Notes: generated by a model not told the origin, from the sequence alone. Shown: positions 32,759 through 42,169, counted from the first letter of the stretch. The stretch is 64,000 nucleotides of DNA from Bacteroidales bacterium (GCA_004554455.1 SFMG01000002.1:76093-140092); one strand, 5' to 3'. Made by a program: numbers and translations.

Positions 32759-33790
32759 CTAGATATTGCTCTCGAATTCCTTGAGGAAACGGAGATCGTT
32801 CTCAAAGTAATTGCGCAGGTCCTTCACCTGCCATTTGAGCATGGCAATCCTCTCGACACCCATTCCGAAGGCAAAGCCGCTGTATTTCCTGCTGTCGATG
32901 CCGGAGGCCTCGAGCACGTTCGGGTCCACCATTCCGCAGCCCAGGATCTCGAGCCAGCCCGTACCCTTGCAGACGTTGCAACCCTTGCCCTTGCATATAT
33001 TGCAGCTCACATCCACCTCTGCAGACGGCTCGGTGAACGGGAAGTAGGACGGACGCATGCGTATCTGGGTTTCCGGACCGAACATTTCACGCGCAAAGAG
33101 GAGTATGGCTTGCTTCATGTCCGCGAAGGTGACATTCTCGTCTATGTAAAGACCCTCTACCTGGTGGAAAATGCAGTGGGCGCGGGCGGAGATGGCCTCG
33201 TTGCGGAAGACTCTTCCAGGGCACACCACCCTGATAGGGAGTTTCATCGTCTCCATGCAGCGTACCTGCACGCAGGAGGTGTGGGTGCGGAGCAGCACCG
33301 GATTCTTCTGGGAATTGTCGGTAACGAAGAAGGTGTCCTGCATTTCGCGGGCCGGATGCTCAGGCGGGAAGTTGAGGGCCTCGAACACGTGCCAGTCATC
33401 CTCCACCTCCGGTCCCTCGGCCACATCGTAGCCGAACTTGCGGAATATCCTGACGATTTCCTCCCTGCAGATGCTCACCGGATGACGGGAGCCCAGCGGG
33501 TAGCTGTCGCCCGGGGCGCTCAGGTCCTCGGACGGAGCCGAAGACTGGCCGGCAGCCTCAGCCGCCGATTTCAGTTCTTCTATCTTGGCTGCAGCAAGGG
33601 TCTTGAGGCGGTTCAGCTGCTGTCCGAACTCACGCTTGCGATCCTTGTCCACATTGCGGAACTCATCGAAAAGTGCGGTTATTTCGCCTTTCTTGCCGAG
33701 CAGACGCACCCTGGCGTCCTCTATTTCCTGCGCCGTGCGGAGCTTGAGATTCTCAACCTCAGCCAGCAGGGCTTCTATCCTTTCTTTCAT
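32759..33790 (-). CDS. pheS: Phenylalanyl-tRNA synthetase alpha subunit
   Basis: A 343-residue class II synthetase subunit. An N-terminal coiled-coil arm (about 1-85) precedes the catalytic core, with HPVSICREEIVRIFRKFGY, the motif-2 region VCPGRVFRNEAISARAHCIFHQVEG and the motif-3 GFAFGMGVERIAMLKW. It forms an alpha2-beta2 enzyme with PheT (not here) and charges tRNA-Phe. A -7 box (TATCTTTG, minus, 33818-33811) lies just upstream. Confidence 0.96.
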   Translation of the reverse strand: MKERIEALLAEVENLKLRTAQEIEDARVRLLGKKGEITALFDEFRNVDKDRKREFGQQLNRLKTLAAAKIEELKSAAEAAGQSSAPSEDLSAPGDSYPLGSRHPVSICREEIVRIFRKFGYDVAEGPEVEDDWHVFEALNFPPEHPAREMQDTFFVTDNSQKNPVLLRTHTSCVQVRCMETMKLPIRVVCPGRVFRNEAISARAHCIFHQVEGLYIDENVTFADMKQAILLFAREMFGPETQIRMRPSYFPFTEPSAEVDVSCNICKGKGCNVCKGTGWLEILGCGMVDPNVLEASGIDSRKYSGFAFGMGVERIAMLKWQVKDLRNYFENDLRFLKEFESNI

Positions 33791-33838
33791 ATCTAAACGA
33801 ATTGAGGGGGCAAAGATAATTGTTTTTCCGAAGAATCG

Positions 33839-34246
33839 CTAAAGCTGCCGGGCCGCTTTGGCGCGACGCTTCTCCCTGGCCTTCTGCTGCCTGGCTGCGC
33901 CCTGCTTCAGATAGGCCTCCCACTGTTCCGGGGTAAAGAGCTTGCAGAAAGCGGCGTCGATTTTCTCCATCCACTTGTCCTGAACCCCCTGATATATGTT
34001 GTAGGAACTCACCTTTTCCTTCTGGAAGCGGTCGAACTCGTCCTGCATCGCCTTGTAGTCGTGCTTGAGTATGGAGTCCACATAGAATGCCTGCCAGTCT
34101 TCCAGTTCGAGCAGAGCCTGGAGACGGTCGGTTTCCATTTCGCATTTCTCTTCCAGACTCGGCTCGCGCTCGGGTTCTTGTGCGCGGAGGCCCGCACAAA
34201 GGAGCGAAAGCACCATAAGGGCTTGAATTCTTATAAAGATTTTCAT
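33839..34246 (-). CDS. Small secreted charged protein of unknown function
   Basis: A 135-residue protein starting at MKIFIRIQALMVLSLLCAGLRAQ, a signal peptide; the frame upstream of that Met lies above the promoter. The mature part is helical and highly charged (EEKCEMETDRLQALLELEDWQAFYVDS, then FTPEQWEAYLKQG) with a basic Arg/Lys/Ala tail. It loosely resembles small periplasmic Spy-like proteins, but I do not recognise a family. It ends 48 bases upstream of pheS and is divergent from the C69 peptidase gene. Confidence 0.7.
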   Translation of the reverse strand: MKIFIRIQALMVLSLLCAGLRAQEPEREPSLEEKCEMETDRLQALLELEDWQAFYVDSILKHDYKAMQDEFDRFQKEKVSSYNIYQGVQDKWMEKIDAAFCKLFTPEQWEAYLKQGAARQQKAREKRRAKAARQL

Positions 34247-34295
34247 TACATTTGTCTTTTGCGCAAAATTAAACATTTCATAATAAAACGACAAA
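34223..34295. promoter_or_regulatory. Overlapping divergent promoters
   Basis: Plus strand: TTG (34223-34225), 21 bases, TACATTTG (34247-34254), for the C69 peptidase. Minus strand: TTTG (34295-34292), 20 bases, TAATTTTG (34271-34264), for the small secreted protein. Both predicted start sites fall near 34259, so each polymerase footprint covers the other promoter. Confidence 0.65.
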
Positions 34296-34296
34296 A

Positions 34297-35988
34297 ATGA
34301 GGTCCAAGCACATCATCACAATCGCAGCGGCAAGCCTTGCCCTGCTCAGCGGAATAGAATCCCACGCCTGCTCCAACATTCTGGTCACCAAAGGCGCTTC
34401 GGCTGACGGAAGCTGTATGGTTTCATACGCCGCCGACTCGCACCAGCTCTACGGAGAACTGTATTTCAGAAAGGGCGGAAAGCACCGCAGCGGCAGCATG
34501 CGTCAGGTTTACGACTGGGACTCCAACCGTTACCTCGGCGAGATTCCGGAGGCTCCGAGGACCTTCCAGAGACTGGGCAACCTCAACGAGAAGCAGCTCA
34601 TCATAGCCGAGACCACCTACGGCGGCAGGCACGAACTGGCGGAGAACGACGGTATCCTGGATTACGGTTCTCTCATTTACATCGCCCTCGAGAGATGTTC
34701 GAGCGCAAGGGAGGCCATAGAACTCATAGCCGCTCTGACAGACGAGTACGGCTATGCTTCGGAAGGCGAATCCTTCTCCATTGCCGACAAGAACGAAGTG
34801 TGGGTAATGGACCTCATAGGCAAGGGGCCTTACGGCAAAGGTCTGCTCTGGGTGGCACGCAGGGTGCCTGACGGATACATCTGCGCCCACGCGAACCAGG
34901 CCCGCATCAGCACCTTCCCTCTGGACGACCCGGAAAACTGCATCTATGCTCCGGACGTGATCAGCTTCGCAAGGGAAAGAGGCTGGTACAGCGGGGAGGA
35001 TGCCGACTTCAGCTTCTGCGACACCTATGCTCCGCTGGATTTCGGGGCGATGAGGGGCTGCGAGAGCCGTGCCTGGTCCGCCTTCAACCGCCTCTGCGAC
35101 GGCAATTTCACCTTCGTCGATGAAAACGGCGAGGAAGTGACCCGCCCTGCAATGGACTATATTGAATATGCAATGGGCCACGACGCCTCGAAGCGCTTTC
35201 CTCTCTTCGTGAAGCCGTCCCGCAAGATAAGTCTCAAGGACGTCGCAGACGCGATGAGAGACCATTTCGAGGGCACCCCTATGGATATGAGGCTCGACAT
35301 AGGAGCCGGAGGAAATGCCTGCCCTTACCGCTGGAGGCCTATGTATTTCGAGGTGGACGGCAAGAGCTACTGCAACGAAAGGGCCATTGCCACCCAGCAG
35401 ACCGGTTTCTGGTTCGTGGGACAGAGCCGCTCCTGGCTGCCGGACCACATAGGCGCCGTGGACTGGTTCGGCACCGACGATGCCGCCACTTCCTATCTTA
35501 CGCCAATATATGTCTGCAGCTCCAAAGTGCCGGCCTGCTTCCGCCACGGAAAAGGCGATATGCTCACATATTCCCCTGAATCCGCCTTCTGGCTCTGCAA
35601 CCGCGTTGCCAACGCCTGCTACAGGATGTATAATATAATGGAGCCGGTCGTCCGTGCCGAGATAGACGGCTGGGAGAATGAAAGACTTGCCGGGCAGGAG
35701 GAGATAGACCGCAAGGCGGAAGGGATGCCACGCTGGCGCGCCAAACGCTTCCTGACCCGATATTCCCTGAAGAGCGCGGAAAGCATATTCGAAAGATGGC
35801 GCCGCCTCGAAGAGCTGCTGCTCGTGAAGTTTATCGACGGCAACGTGAAGGCGCAGAGGCCGGACGGCTCCTTCGTGACCAACGGCAACGGCAGCAATAT
35901 CCCTGACAGCATTTCACAACCCGGATACACCGACACCTGGAAACGCGTCGTCGCCAGGGAACACGGAAGCGTGATAGAAGTAAAATAA
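34297..35988 (+). CDS. C69 family dipeptidase, exported
   Basis: A 563-residue Ntn-hydrolase of peptidase family C69 (U34). The signal peptide ends just before Cys25 in SHACSNILVTKGAS. That cysteine is the expected N-terminal nucleophile after processing, and VSYAADSHQLYGEL follows as in the family. Later conserved blocks include RFQRLGNLNEKQLIIAETT-type sequence (34558 on) and EGESFSIADKNEVWVMDLIGKG. It cleaves dipeptides in the periplasm. First gene of a three-gene operon: the Fe-S protein follows after 10 bases. Confidence 0.92.
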   Translation: MRSKHIITIAAASLALLSGIESHACSNILVTKGASADGSCMVSYAADSHQLYGELYFRKGGKHRSGSMRQVYDWDSNRYLGEIPEAPRTFQRLGNLNEKQLIIAETTYGGRHELAENDGILDYGSLIYIALERCSSAREAIELIAALTDEYGYASEGESFSIADKNEVWVMDLIGKGPYGKGLLWVARRVPDGYICAHANQARISTFPLDDPENCIYAPDVISFARERGWYSGEDADFSFCDTYAPLDFGAMRGCESRAWSAFNRLCDGNFTFVDENGEEVTRPAMDYIEYAMGHDASKRFPLFVKPSRKISLKDVADAMRDHFEGTPMDMRLDIGAGGNACPYRWRPMYFEVDGKSYCNERAIATQQTGFWFVGQSRSWLPDHIGAVDWFGTDDAATSYLTPIYVCSSKVPACFRHGKGDMLTYSPESAFWLCNRVANACYRMYNIMEPVVRAEIDGWENERLAGQEEIDRKAEGMPRWRAKRFLTRYSLKSAESIFERWRRLEELLLVKFIDGNVKAQRPDGSFVTNGNGSNIPDSISQPGYTDTWKRVVAREHGSVIEVK

Positions 35989-35998
35989 CACAAGAAAG

Positions 35999-38038
35999 AT
36001 GGTTAAGAAGAAAAGTACTGTTCTGAGCAACTGGCCAAAGCACCTCCTCCAGTGGGGAGTTCTGCTGGCCATTCTGTGCTGCCTCCTCGTGCCGGTCTTC
36101 GTGGACGGGGCAAAGGCGGCCGATCCGGAAAAATACTGCCCTATGGGCGGACTTCAGGCCCTTGCCACCTTCCTCTTCCGGGGATCCCTCCCCTGCTCGA
36201 TGAGCAGCGTTCAGATCCTGATGGGAATAGGACTGGCCGCGGCTGTCATTTTGTTCAGCAAGCTCTTCTGCAGCTTCCTCTGCCCGATAGGCACGGTCGA
36301 GGACCTGCTTTCGAGACTGCATTCCCTGTTCAGGATCAAGCCTCTGAATCCGAAGAACGGCGGACTGGCCGACAGCTTGCTGAGGATATTCAAGTACCTG
36401 CTGCTCTTCCTGGTGTTCTACTCCACGATGGGAGCCAGCGAGCTTTTCTGCAAGAATCTCGACCCCTACTATGCGGTGGCGACCGGCTTCAAGGGTGAAA
36501 TCACCCTGTGGATGTCAATCTGCACCCTGGGTCTCGCCCTGCTGGGTGGCCTCTTCATAGACCGTTTCTGGTGCAAGTACCTCTGTCCTCTGGGCGCCAT
36601 CTCCAATACGCTCAAGTTCTGGCTCTGGGTGGCGGTGCTCTTCGCCGCTTACTGGCTGCTCGGGGCCCTGGGCGTCAATCTGCCTCTCTGGCTGGTCATC
36701 GGACTCTTCTGCCTTATGGGCTATTTGCTGGAGGTGCTGGTCCGCAGGCCGAAGCTGCAGCTGCTGCACGTGATGAAGAACTACGGCGCCTGCAACCACT
36801 GCGGCCGCTGTGAGTCCCAGTGCCCTTACCAGATTCCTATCAACAAGATGGAAGGCAGGATAGACCACGTGGACTGCACCCTCTGCGGCGACTGCGTGTC
36901 CGCCTGCAAGAACGGAGCCCTTTACGTGGGAATGCGCAAGGGCCGCAGCAATGCCCCTTGGAAGAAACTGGTTCCGGCACTGCTGACACTGGCGATATGC
37001 GCGGCTGCAATCATTGCCGGCAGACAGTTCGAGCTCCCGACCATAGACGAGAAGTGGGACGTGGAAGAGAATATGGAACTCGAAACCATGGAGATAGAGA
37101 ATCTCACGTCTGTCAAGTGCTTCGGCAGCTCAATGGCATTCAAGGCCAGGATGCAGAAAGTGCGCGGCGTCCACGGGGTGAAGACCTTCGTGAAGAGCCA
37201 TCGCGTGGTCATCAGCTACGATCCGACCGTCATCACGCCGGAGAAAATCAGCGAGGAGGTTTACGTGCCTTCCCGTTGCCGCATCGAGAGCCCATCCTGG
37301 AGGGATTGCCCTCAGGTGAAAGTAAGCACCATACGCACCGAGAAGATGTTCAACAGCTCGGACCTCAACAATCTCGCGAACCAGTTCCGTTTCGCCTACA
37401 GGGACCTGGGCGTCTTCGGACTCGATTCGGAATATGCCTGCCCGCTCATAATCCACATCTACAGCGACCCTTCCTCAGAGCTCGATGAGGAGCTGCTCAG
37501 GAGCATCGTTGAGAAGAAAAGCGTGGACATTACCAACAATGACGGCGAGCTGCTCCGTTCCATCCCTGTGGACTTCGAATTCGTGCGCATGGAGAAGGAG
37601 ACTTCCCTGATGGACACCAGGGATTATCTGAAAATGATGTTCGACGAGTTCAACAGCGGCTTTTTCAACGGCCGCTACGAATACGGCGACAGCACCCGCA
37701 TCGAAAAGCGCAACGAGCACTACGCCGACAGTCAGTGGTACATATATGAAATAGAAAACCCGGGCTTTGAGAAGCCTATATACAAGAGGAGCTATCCTTT
37801 CGTCAGCAACTGGCTTTCCAGCCACGAGGGCGTACTGAGCGTCGATGTGCGCCTCAACGGGGAATATGTTCCGGCTATGCAGATATGCTACACCGCGCCT
37901 ATGACCGGCGAGGAGATATGGCGGCTTCTGAATATGGAGACCTGGACCATAACCTACGCCGTGGACGACGTTCGCGAGGAGCCGGCCAGGATCAAATTCA
38001 CTAAAGAAGGACGCAGTTATCCTATAGCAAGACAATGA
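35999..38038 (+). CDS. NapH/CcoG-like 4Fe-4S membrane protein with HMA-like domain
   Basis: A 679-residue protein. Residues 1-345 hold about six transmembrane helices, CPMG at 47, two CxxxCP motifs (C91/C95 and C192/C196) as in NapH/NosR/CcoG electron-transfer proteins, and two classic 4Fe-4S motifs (C265, C268, C271, C275 and C293, C296, C299, C303). After one more helix comes an HMA-like fold (about 370-420: SVKCFGSSMAFKA, GVHGVKTFV, VISYDPTVITPEKI) with one cysteine (C374) instead of CxxC. The remaining 260 residues are not recognised. It may move electrons across the membrane to a metal or thiol target. It overlaps the S46 peptidase gene by 4 bases (ATGA). Confidence 0.82.
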   Translation: MVKKKSTVLSNWPKHLLQWGVLLAILCCLLVPVFVDGAKAADPEKYCPMGGLQALATFLFRGSLPCSMSSVQILMGIGLAAAVILFSKLFCSFLCPIGTVEDLLSRLHSLFRIKPLNPKNGGLADSLLRIFKYLLLFLVFYSTMGASELFCKNLDPYYAVATGFKGEITLWMSICTLGLALLGGLFIDRFWCKYLCPLGAISNTLKFWLWVAVLFAAYWLLGALGVNLPLWLVIGLFCLMGYLLEVLVRRPKLQLLHVMKNYGACNHCGRCESQCPYQIPINKMEGRIDHVDCTLCGDCVSACKNGALYVGMRKGRSNAPWKKLVPALLTLAICAAAIIAGRQFELPTIDEKWDVEENMELETMEIENLTSVKCFGSSMAFKARMQKVRGVHGVKTFVKSHRVVISYDPTVITPEKISEEVYVPSRCRIESPSWRDCPQVKVSTIRTEKMFNSSDLNNLANQFRFAYRDLGVFGLDSEYACPLIIHIYSDPSSELDEELLRSIVEKKSVDITNNDGELLRSIPVDFEFVRMEKETSLMDTRDYLKMMFDEFNSGFFNGRYEYGDSTRIEKRNEHYADSQWYIYEIENPGFEKPIYKRSYPFVSNWLSSHEGVLSVDVRLNGEYVPAMQICYTAPMTGEEIWRLLNMETWTITYAVDDVREEPARIKFTKEGRSYPIARQ

Positions 38039-40134
38039 AAAGGAAATTGATCGCCGGAGCGGCAGCGCTCCTTCTGGGCAGCCTGACGGCAGCGGCGGAC
38101 GAGGGCATGTGGATGGTACACGCCATCAGCAGGGCTCTCGAAGCCGATATGCAGGCCAGGGGCTGCCGGCTGTCTGCAGGAGAGATATACAATGCCGATG
38201 CTCCCGGAGCCGCGCTCTGCGACGCCGTGGTGTCCCTGGACTTCGCCTGTACGGGCAGCATCATATCCGATGAGGGACTGCTCATCACCAACCATCACTG
38301 CGCCTTCGCGGACATCCACGCCCTTAGCAGCAACGAGCACAATTACCTTGAAGAAGGCTTCTGGGCCATGCTGCGCGAACAGGAGATGCCTATACCGGGG
38401 AAAAACGCCCTCTTTCTGCGCAAGGTGATAGACGTAACGGAGGAGGTGGAGGCCCTGAGCCGTCAGCTGGCCGGGGAAGGAAAGCCGGCGGGAATGCGCA
38501 AGCTCTCGGCCATAATGGAGAAGCGCTATTCCGGCAACGGCCTGCAGGCTTCGCTCGAGTCGATGTGGGCCGGCAGCAAATATTATCTCTGCCTCTACGA
38601 AGTATATTCCGACATACGTCTCGTCGCCGCTCCGCCACTGTGCATCGCCGCCTTCGGAGGGGATATTGACAACTGGGAGTGGCCGCAGCACAAATGCGAC
38701 TTCGCGATGTACAGGATATACTGCGCCCCGGACGGCAGCCCGGCCTCCTACAGCGAAGAGAACGTGCCGCTCAGGCCGCGCCGCAAACTGGAAATATCCC
38801 TGAACGGCTGCCGCGAAGGGGATTTTGCAATGGTGCTGGGATATCCGGGTTCGACGCATCGCTACAACTCCTCAAGCAAGCTGGAGTTCGAACAGAACGT
38901 CAGTCTGCCGATTTCCAGCGGAGTGCGCGGCAAGATCATGGGCATAATGAAGACGGCGATGGAGAAGGACCCGGAACTGAAACTGAAGTATTCCGAGCGC
39001 TTCTTCAGCCTGAGCAATGTCCAGGAGTACGAGGAGGGCACCCTTGAGTGTTACAGGCGCTTCGCCGTGGCGGACGAGAAAAAGGCCCTGGAAAAAGAAC
39101 TTGGGAAATGGATAGGAGAAGATGCCGGCAGGATGGAGAGATGGGGCTCGCTGTTGGGGGATCTGGATGCCGGCTACAAAGCCATATACGAACTCAAGAA
39201 GGACGAGAATTACTACCGGGAGTGCCTTGTGAGGGGAAGCTCGGCTTTTCTCGTGGCTGTGCGCCTTTCCGGAAAAATGAAACAGAACTGGAAGTCGATC
39301 CACAAGCTGTACTCCTCCCTGGACATGGACCTGGAACGCCGCATATTCCGCTGCTGCCTGGAAGAATATCTTTCGAACGTGTCCGTGAAACACCTGGGGC
39401 CGTATCAGAAGGAACTGCTGCAGCGTTTCGGCAGCGACTGGGACGCAATCTGCAGCGAAGTCTGGGACAAGAGCGCGCTCAGCGACCCCGAACGCTTCGG
39501 GAAGCTGGAGAACTGCCGGGAGCTTTGCGAAAATGACCCTCTCCTGCGCTTCTACAACGACGTGAAGATAGTGGATTTCCACAAAGAGGAAGAGAGTCTC
39601 TGCAGGAAGGACGTGCTCTCTCTGGGACGGGAATACACCAGGGCCCTCTACGGAATGCGTCTGGACAAGGGCATAATGCAGTATCCCGATGCCAACTCCA
39701 CGATGCGCCTCAGCTACGGACGGGTATGCACCCTGAGTCCCAGGGATGCCGTGCTGCTGGACTGGAAGACAAGTGTCGCGGGCATACTCCAGAAAGAGGA
39801 GAAGGACAGCTACGATTTCTCCCTGCGCAAGGACTGGCGCGACATGCTGGAGACAAGCCCTTTCTGCAAGCGCTTCAACTGGAACGGAGAAGTGGACTTC
39901 CTCACTGACAACGACATCACCGGAGGCAATTCCGGCAGTCCTGTCCTGGACTCTCGCGGACGCCTCATAGGCCTAGCCTTCGACGGAAACAAAGAATCCC
40001 TGGCGGGGGATTCCTCCTACACCAGGGATTATAACAAGAGTATCAATGTGGACATACGCTATGTCCTGTACGTACTCGGCGAGTATGCCGGGATGGAGCG
40101 CATAATCACGGAACTGGGACTCAGGAATTGGTAA
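38035..40134 (+). CDS. S46 dipeptidyl-peptidase, DPP7-like
   Basis: A 699-residue exported serine peptidase of family S46. Catalytic elements are NHHC (H87/H88), FGGDIDNWEWPQH (D210/D212) and GGNSGSPV (S633). The residue 18 positions after the serine is Gly651 in LAFDGN. In Porphyromonas DPP7 this site is Gly and in DPP11 it is Arg, so a DPP7-like preference for hydrophobic P1 residues is expected. It releases dipeptides from the N terminus of peptides in the periplasm. Its start is coupled to the Fe-S gene by a 4-base overlap, and its 3' end overlaps clpB by 14 bases in the opposite direction. Confidence 0.92.
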   Translation: MKRKLIAGAAALLLGSLTAAADEGMWMVHAISRALEADMQARGCRLSAGEIYNADAPGAALCDAVVSLDFACTGSIISDEGLLITNHHCAFADIHALSSNEHNYLEEGFWAMLREQEMPIPGKNALFLRKVIDVTEEVEALSRQLAGEGKPAGMRKLSAIMEKRYSGNGLQASLESMWAGSKYYLCLYEVYSDIRLVAAPPLCIAAFGGDIDNWEWPQHKCDFAMYRIYCAPDGSPASYSEENVPLRPRRKLEISLNGCREGDFAMVLGYPGSTHRYNSSSKLEFEQNVSLPISSGVRGKIMGIMKTAMEKDPELKLKYSERFFSLSNVQEYEEGTLECYRRFAVADEKKALEKELGKWIGEDAGRMERWGSLLGDLDAGYKAIYELKKDENYYRECLVRGSSAFLVAVRLSGKMKQNWKSIHKLYSSLDMDLERRIFRCCLEEYLSNVSVKHLGPYQKELLQRFGSDWDAICSEVWDKSALSDPERFGKLENCRELCENDPLLRFYNDVKIVDFHKEEESLCRKDVLSLGREYTRALYGMRLDKGIMQYPDANSTMRLSYGRVCTLSPRDAVLLDWKTSVAGILQKEEKDSYDFSLRKDWRDMLETSPFCKRFNWNGEVDFLTDNDITGGNSGSPVLDSRGRLIGLAFDGNKESLAGDSSYTRDYNKSINVDIRYVLYVLGEYAGMERIITELGLRNW

Positions 40135-42169
40135 GGACCACCTTTCCGTCGCGGAAGTCCACGAGTATGTCCGAATCCTTGCGCACGTCGCCATTCAGTA
40201 TTCCGGTGGCGAGCTGATTGACCAGCTCCCTCTGGAGCAGACGCTTTATAGGCCTTGCACCATAGTCCGGGTCGTAGCCCTTGCCGCTCATGTAGTCGTC
40301 GAAACGGTCTGTGAAGACTATCCTCACACCCTTTTCCTCCAGCTTGCGGGCCAGCTGTGCCTCCTGCAGGCGCAGTATTTCCAGAATATCCTTCTGAGTG
40401 AGCTGACTGAAGCTGATCACCTCGTCAATACGGTTCAGGAACTCCGGACGCATCCTGGACTTGAGCTCCTCCTCGCGGAGGTTGGAAGTCATGATGAGTA
40501 TGGTGTTCTTGAAGTCCGCCGTCCTGCCCTTGTTGTCGGTCAGACGTCCGTCGTCGAGCACCTGCAGCAGTATGTTGAACACATCCGGATGGGCCTTTTC
40601 TATCTCGTCGAGCAATATTACCGAATATGGCTTGCGCCTTACGGCCTCGGTGAGCTGGCCGCCCTCGTCGTAGCCTACGTATCCCGGAGGCGCGCCGACC
40701 AGACGGCTGACGCTGTGACGCTCCTGATATTCACTCATATCTATACGGGTGATCATATTCTCGTCGTTGAAGAGGAACTCGGCAAGCGTCTTCGCCAGTT
40801 CGGTCTTGCCCACACCGGTAGAGCCCAGGAAGAGGAATGAGCCTATTGGGCGCTTCTCGTTCTGCAGACCGGCACGGCTGCGGCGCACTGCATCCGAAAC
40901 GGCCTTAATGGCCTGGTCCTGACCTATCACCCTCTTGTGGAGTTCATCCTCCATCCTGAGGAGCTTGTCCTTCTCGCTCTCCAGCATCCTGTTCACAGGA
41001 ATGCCTGTCCACTTGGCCACTACCTCCGCGATGTCCTCCGGGGTCACGGCCTCGGTGATTATAGGGTCCTTGATCTCAGCCTGACGGGCGGACAGTTCCT
41101 CTATGCGCTTGCGGGCCTCCTCAATCTTTCCGTAGCGCAATTCGGCCACCTTGCCGTAATCACCGGCCAGCTCCGCATTGTGGGCCTGGATCTTATATTC
41201 CTCCATCTGCTGGCGGGCCTTCTGGAGCCCTTCCACAATCTCCTTCTCCCCGTTCCACTTCTTCATCAGCTCCGCCTTCTTCTCATTGAGTTCCTTCAGG
41301 GAAGCATCTATCTTCTCCAGCTTGAGGGAAACGCCCTCCCTCTTCACCGCCGCCTTCTCTATCTCGAGCTGGCGTATCGAGGATTCGAGCTCGGCAATAG
41401 GCTCCGGCACGGAATTCATCTCCAGTCTCAGCTTGGAAGCCGCCTCATCCACGAGGTCTATGGCCTTGTCAGGCAGATAACGGCTGGTGATATAGCGGGT
41501 GGAAAGCTCCACCGCGGCTATCAGGGCATCGTCCTCTATGCGCACCTTGTGGTGGTTCTCGTACTTTTCCTTCAGGCCTCGCAGTATGGAAATGGACTGG
41601 GCCGGGCTAGGCTCGTCCACCCTGACCATCTGGAACCTTCTCTCGAGGGCCTTGTCCTCCTCGAAATACTTCTGATACTCGTCCAGGGTAGTGGAGCCTA
41701 TGGTCCTCAGCTCGCCCCTGGCCAGGGCCGGCTTGAGTATGTTGGACGCATCCATGGCGCCGCTGCTCCTGCCCGCGCCCACAAGGGTATGTATCTCATC
41801 TATGAAAAGAATGATCTCGCCGTCGCTGTCCACGACTTCCTTGACCACTCCCTTGAGCCTTTCCTCGAACTCGCCCTGGTACTTCGCTCCCGCAATAAGG
41901 GCACCCAGGTCGAGGGAATATATCTTCTTGGACTTCAGGTTCTCAGGGACCTGACCGTCAACAATCTTCTGCGCGATACCTTCCGAAATGGCCGTCTTGC
42001 CCACGCCCGGTTCTCCGACCAGTATAGGGTTGTTCTTCGTCCTTCTGCTCAGTATCTGCAACACACGCCTGATTTCGTCATCCCTACCGATGACAGGATC
42101 AAGCTTTCCGGCAGCCGCCCTTTCATTAAGGTTGACTGCAAATTTCTGTAAGTTCTCAAGTTCTGCCAT
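40121..42169 (-). CDS. clpB: ClpB-type disaggregase lacking the N-terminal domain
   Basis: A 682-residue AAA+ protein. It starts MAELENLQKFAVNLNERAAAG, directly at AAA domain 1 (Walker A GEPGVGKT, 52-59), then the long coiled-coil M domain that marks ClpB, and AAA domain 2 (LGSTGVGKTELAK; ARPIKRLLQRE at the end). The Clp_N domain of about 150 residues found in full-length ClpB (about 860) is missing, and nothing like it lies upstream. In AAA-2 the stretch between MTSNL and RPEFLNRID is only 9 residues, shorter than usual. ClpB works with DnaK to rescue aggregates; without Clp_N, substrate choice may differ. Confidence 0.92.
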   Translation of the reverse strand: MAELENLQKFAVNLNERAAAGKLDPVIGRDDEIRRVLQILSRRTKNNPILVGEPGVGKTAISEGIAQKIVDGQVPENLKSKKIYSLDLGALIAGAKYQGEFEERLKGVVKEVVDSDGEIILFIDEIHTLVGAGRSSGAMDASNILKPALARGELRTIGSTTLDEYQKYFEEDKALERRFQMVRVDEPSPAQSISILRGLKEKYENHHKVRIEDDALIAAVELSTRYITSRYLPDKAIDLVDEAASKLRLEMNSVPEPIAELESSIRQLEIEKAAVKREGVSLKLEKIDASLKELNEKKAELMKKWNGEKEIVEGLQKARQQMEEYKIQAHNAELAGDYGKVAELRYGKIEEARKRIEELSARQAEIKDPIITEAVTPEDIAEVVAKWTGIPVNRMLESEKDKLLRMEDELHKRVIGQDQAIKAVSDAVRRSRAGLQNEKRPIGSFLFLGSTGVGKTELAKTLAEFLFNDENMITRIDMSEYQERHSVSRLVGAPPGYVGYDEGGQLTEAVRRKPYSVILLDEIEKAHPDVFNILLQVLDDGRLTDNKGRTADFKNTILIMTSNLREEELKSRMRPEFLNRIDEVISFSQLTQKDILEILRLQEAQLARKLEEKGVRIVFTDRFDDYMSGKGYDPDYGARPIKRLLQRELVNQLATGILNGDVRKDSDILVDFRDGKVVLTNS

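Noticed and set aside
36866..36878. CCACGTGG in the Fe-S gene as parS
   Set aside because: Flanks are GA and AC, without GTT/AAC arms.
40937..42151. Plus-strand open frame of 404 codons opposite clpB
   Set aside because: Shadow of the AAA+ coding sequence without any signature of its own.
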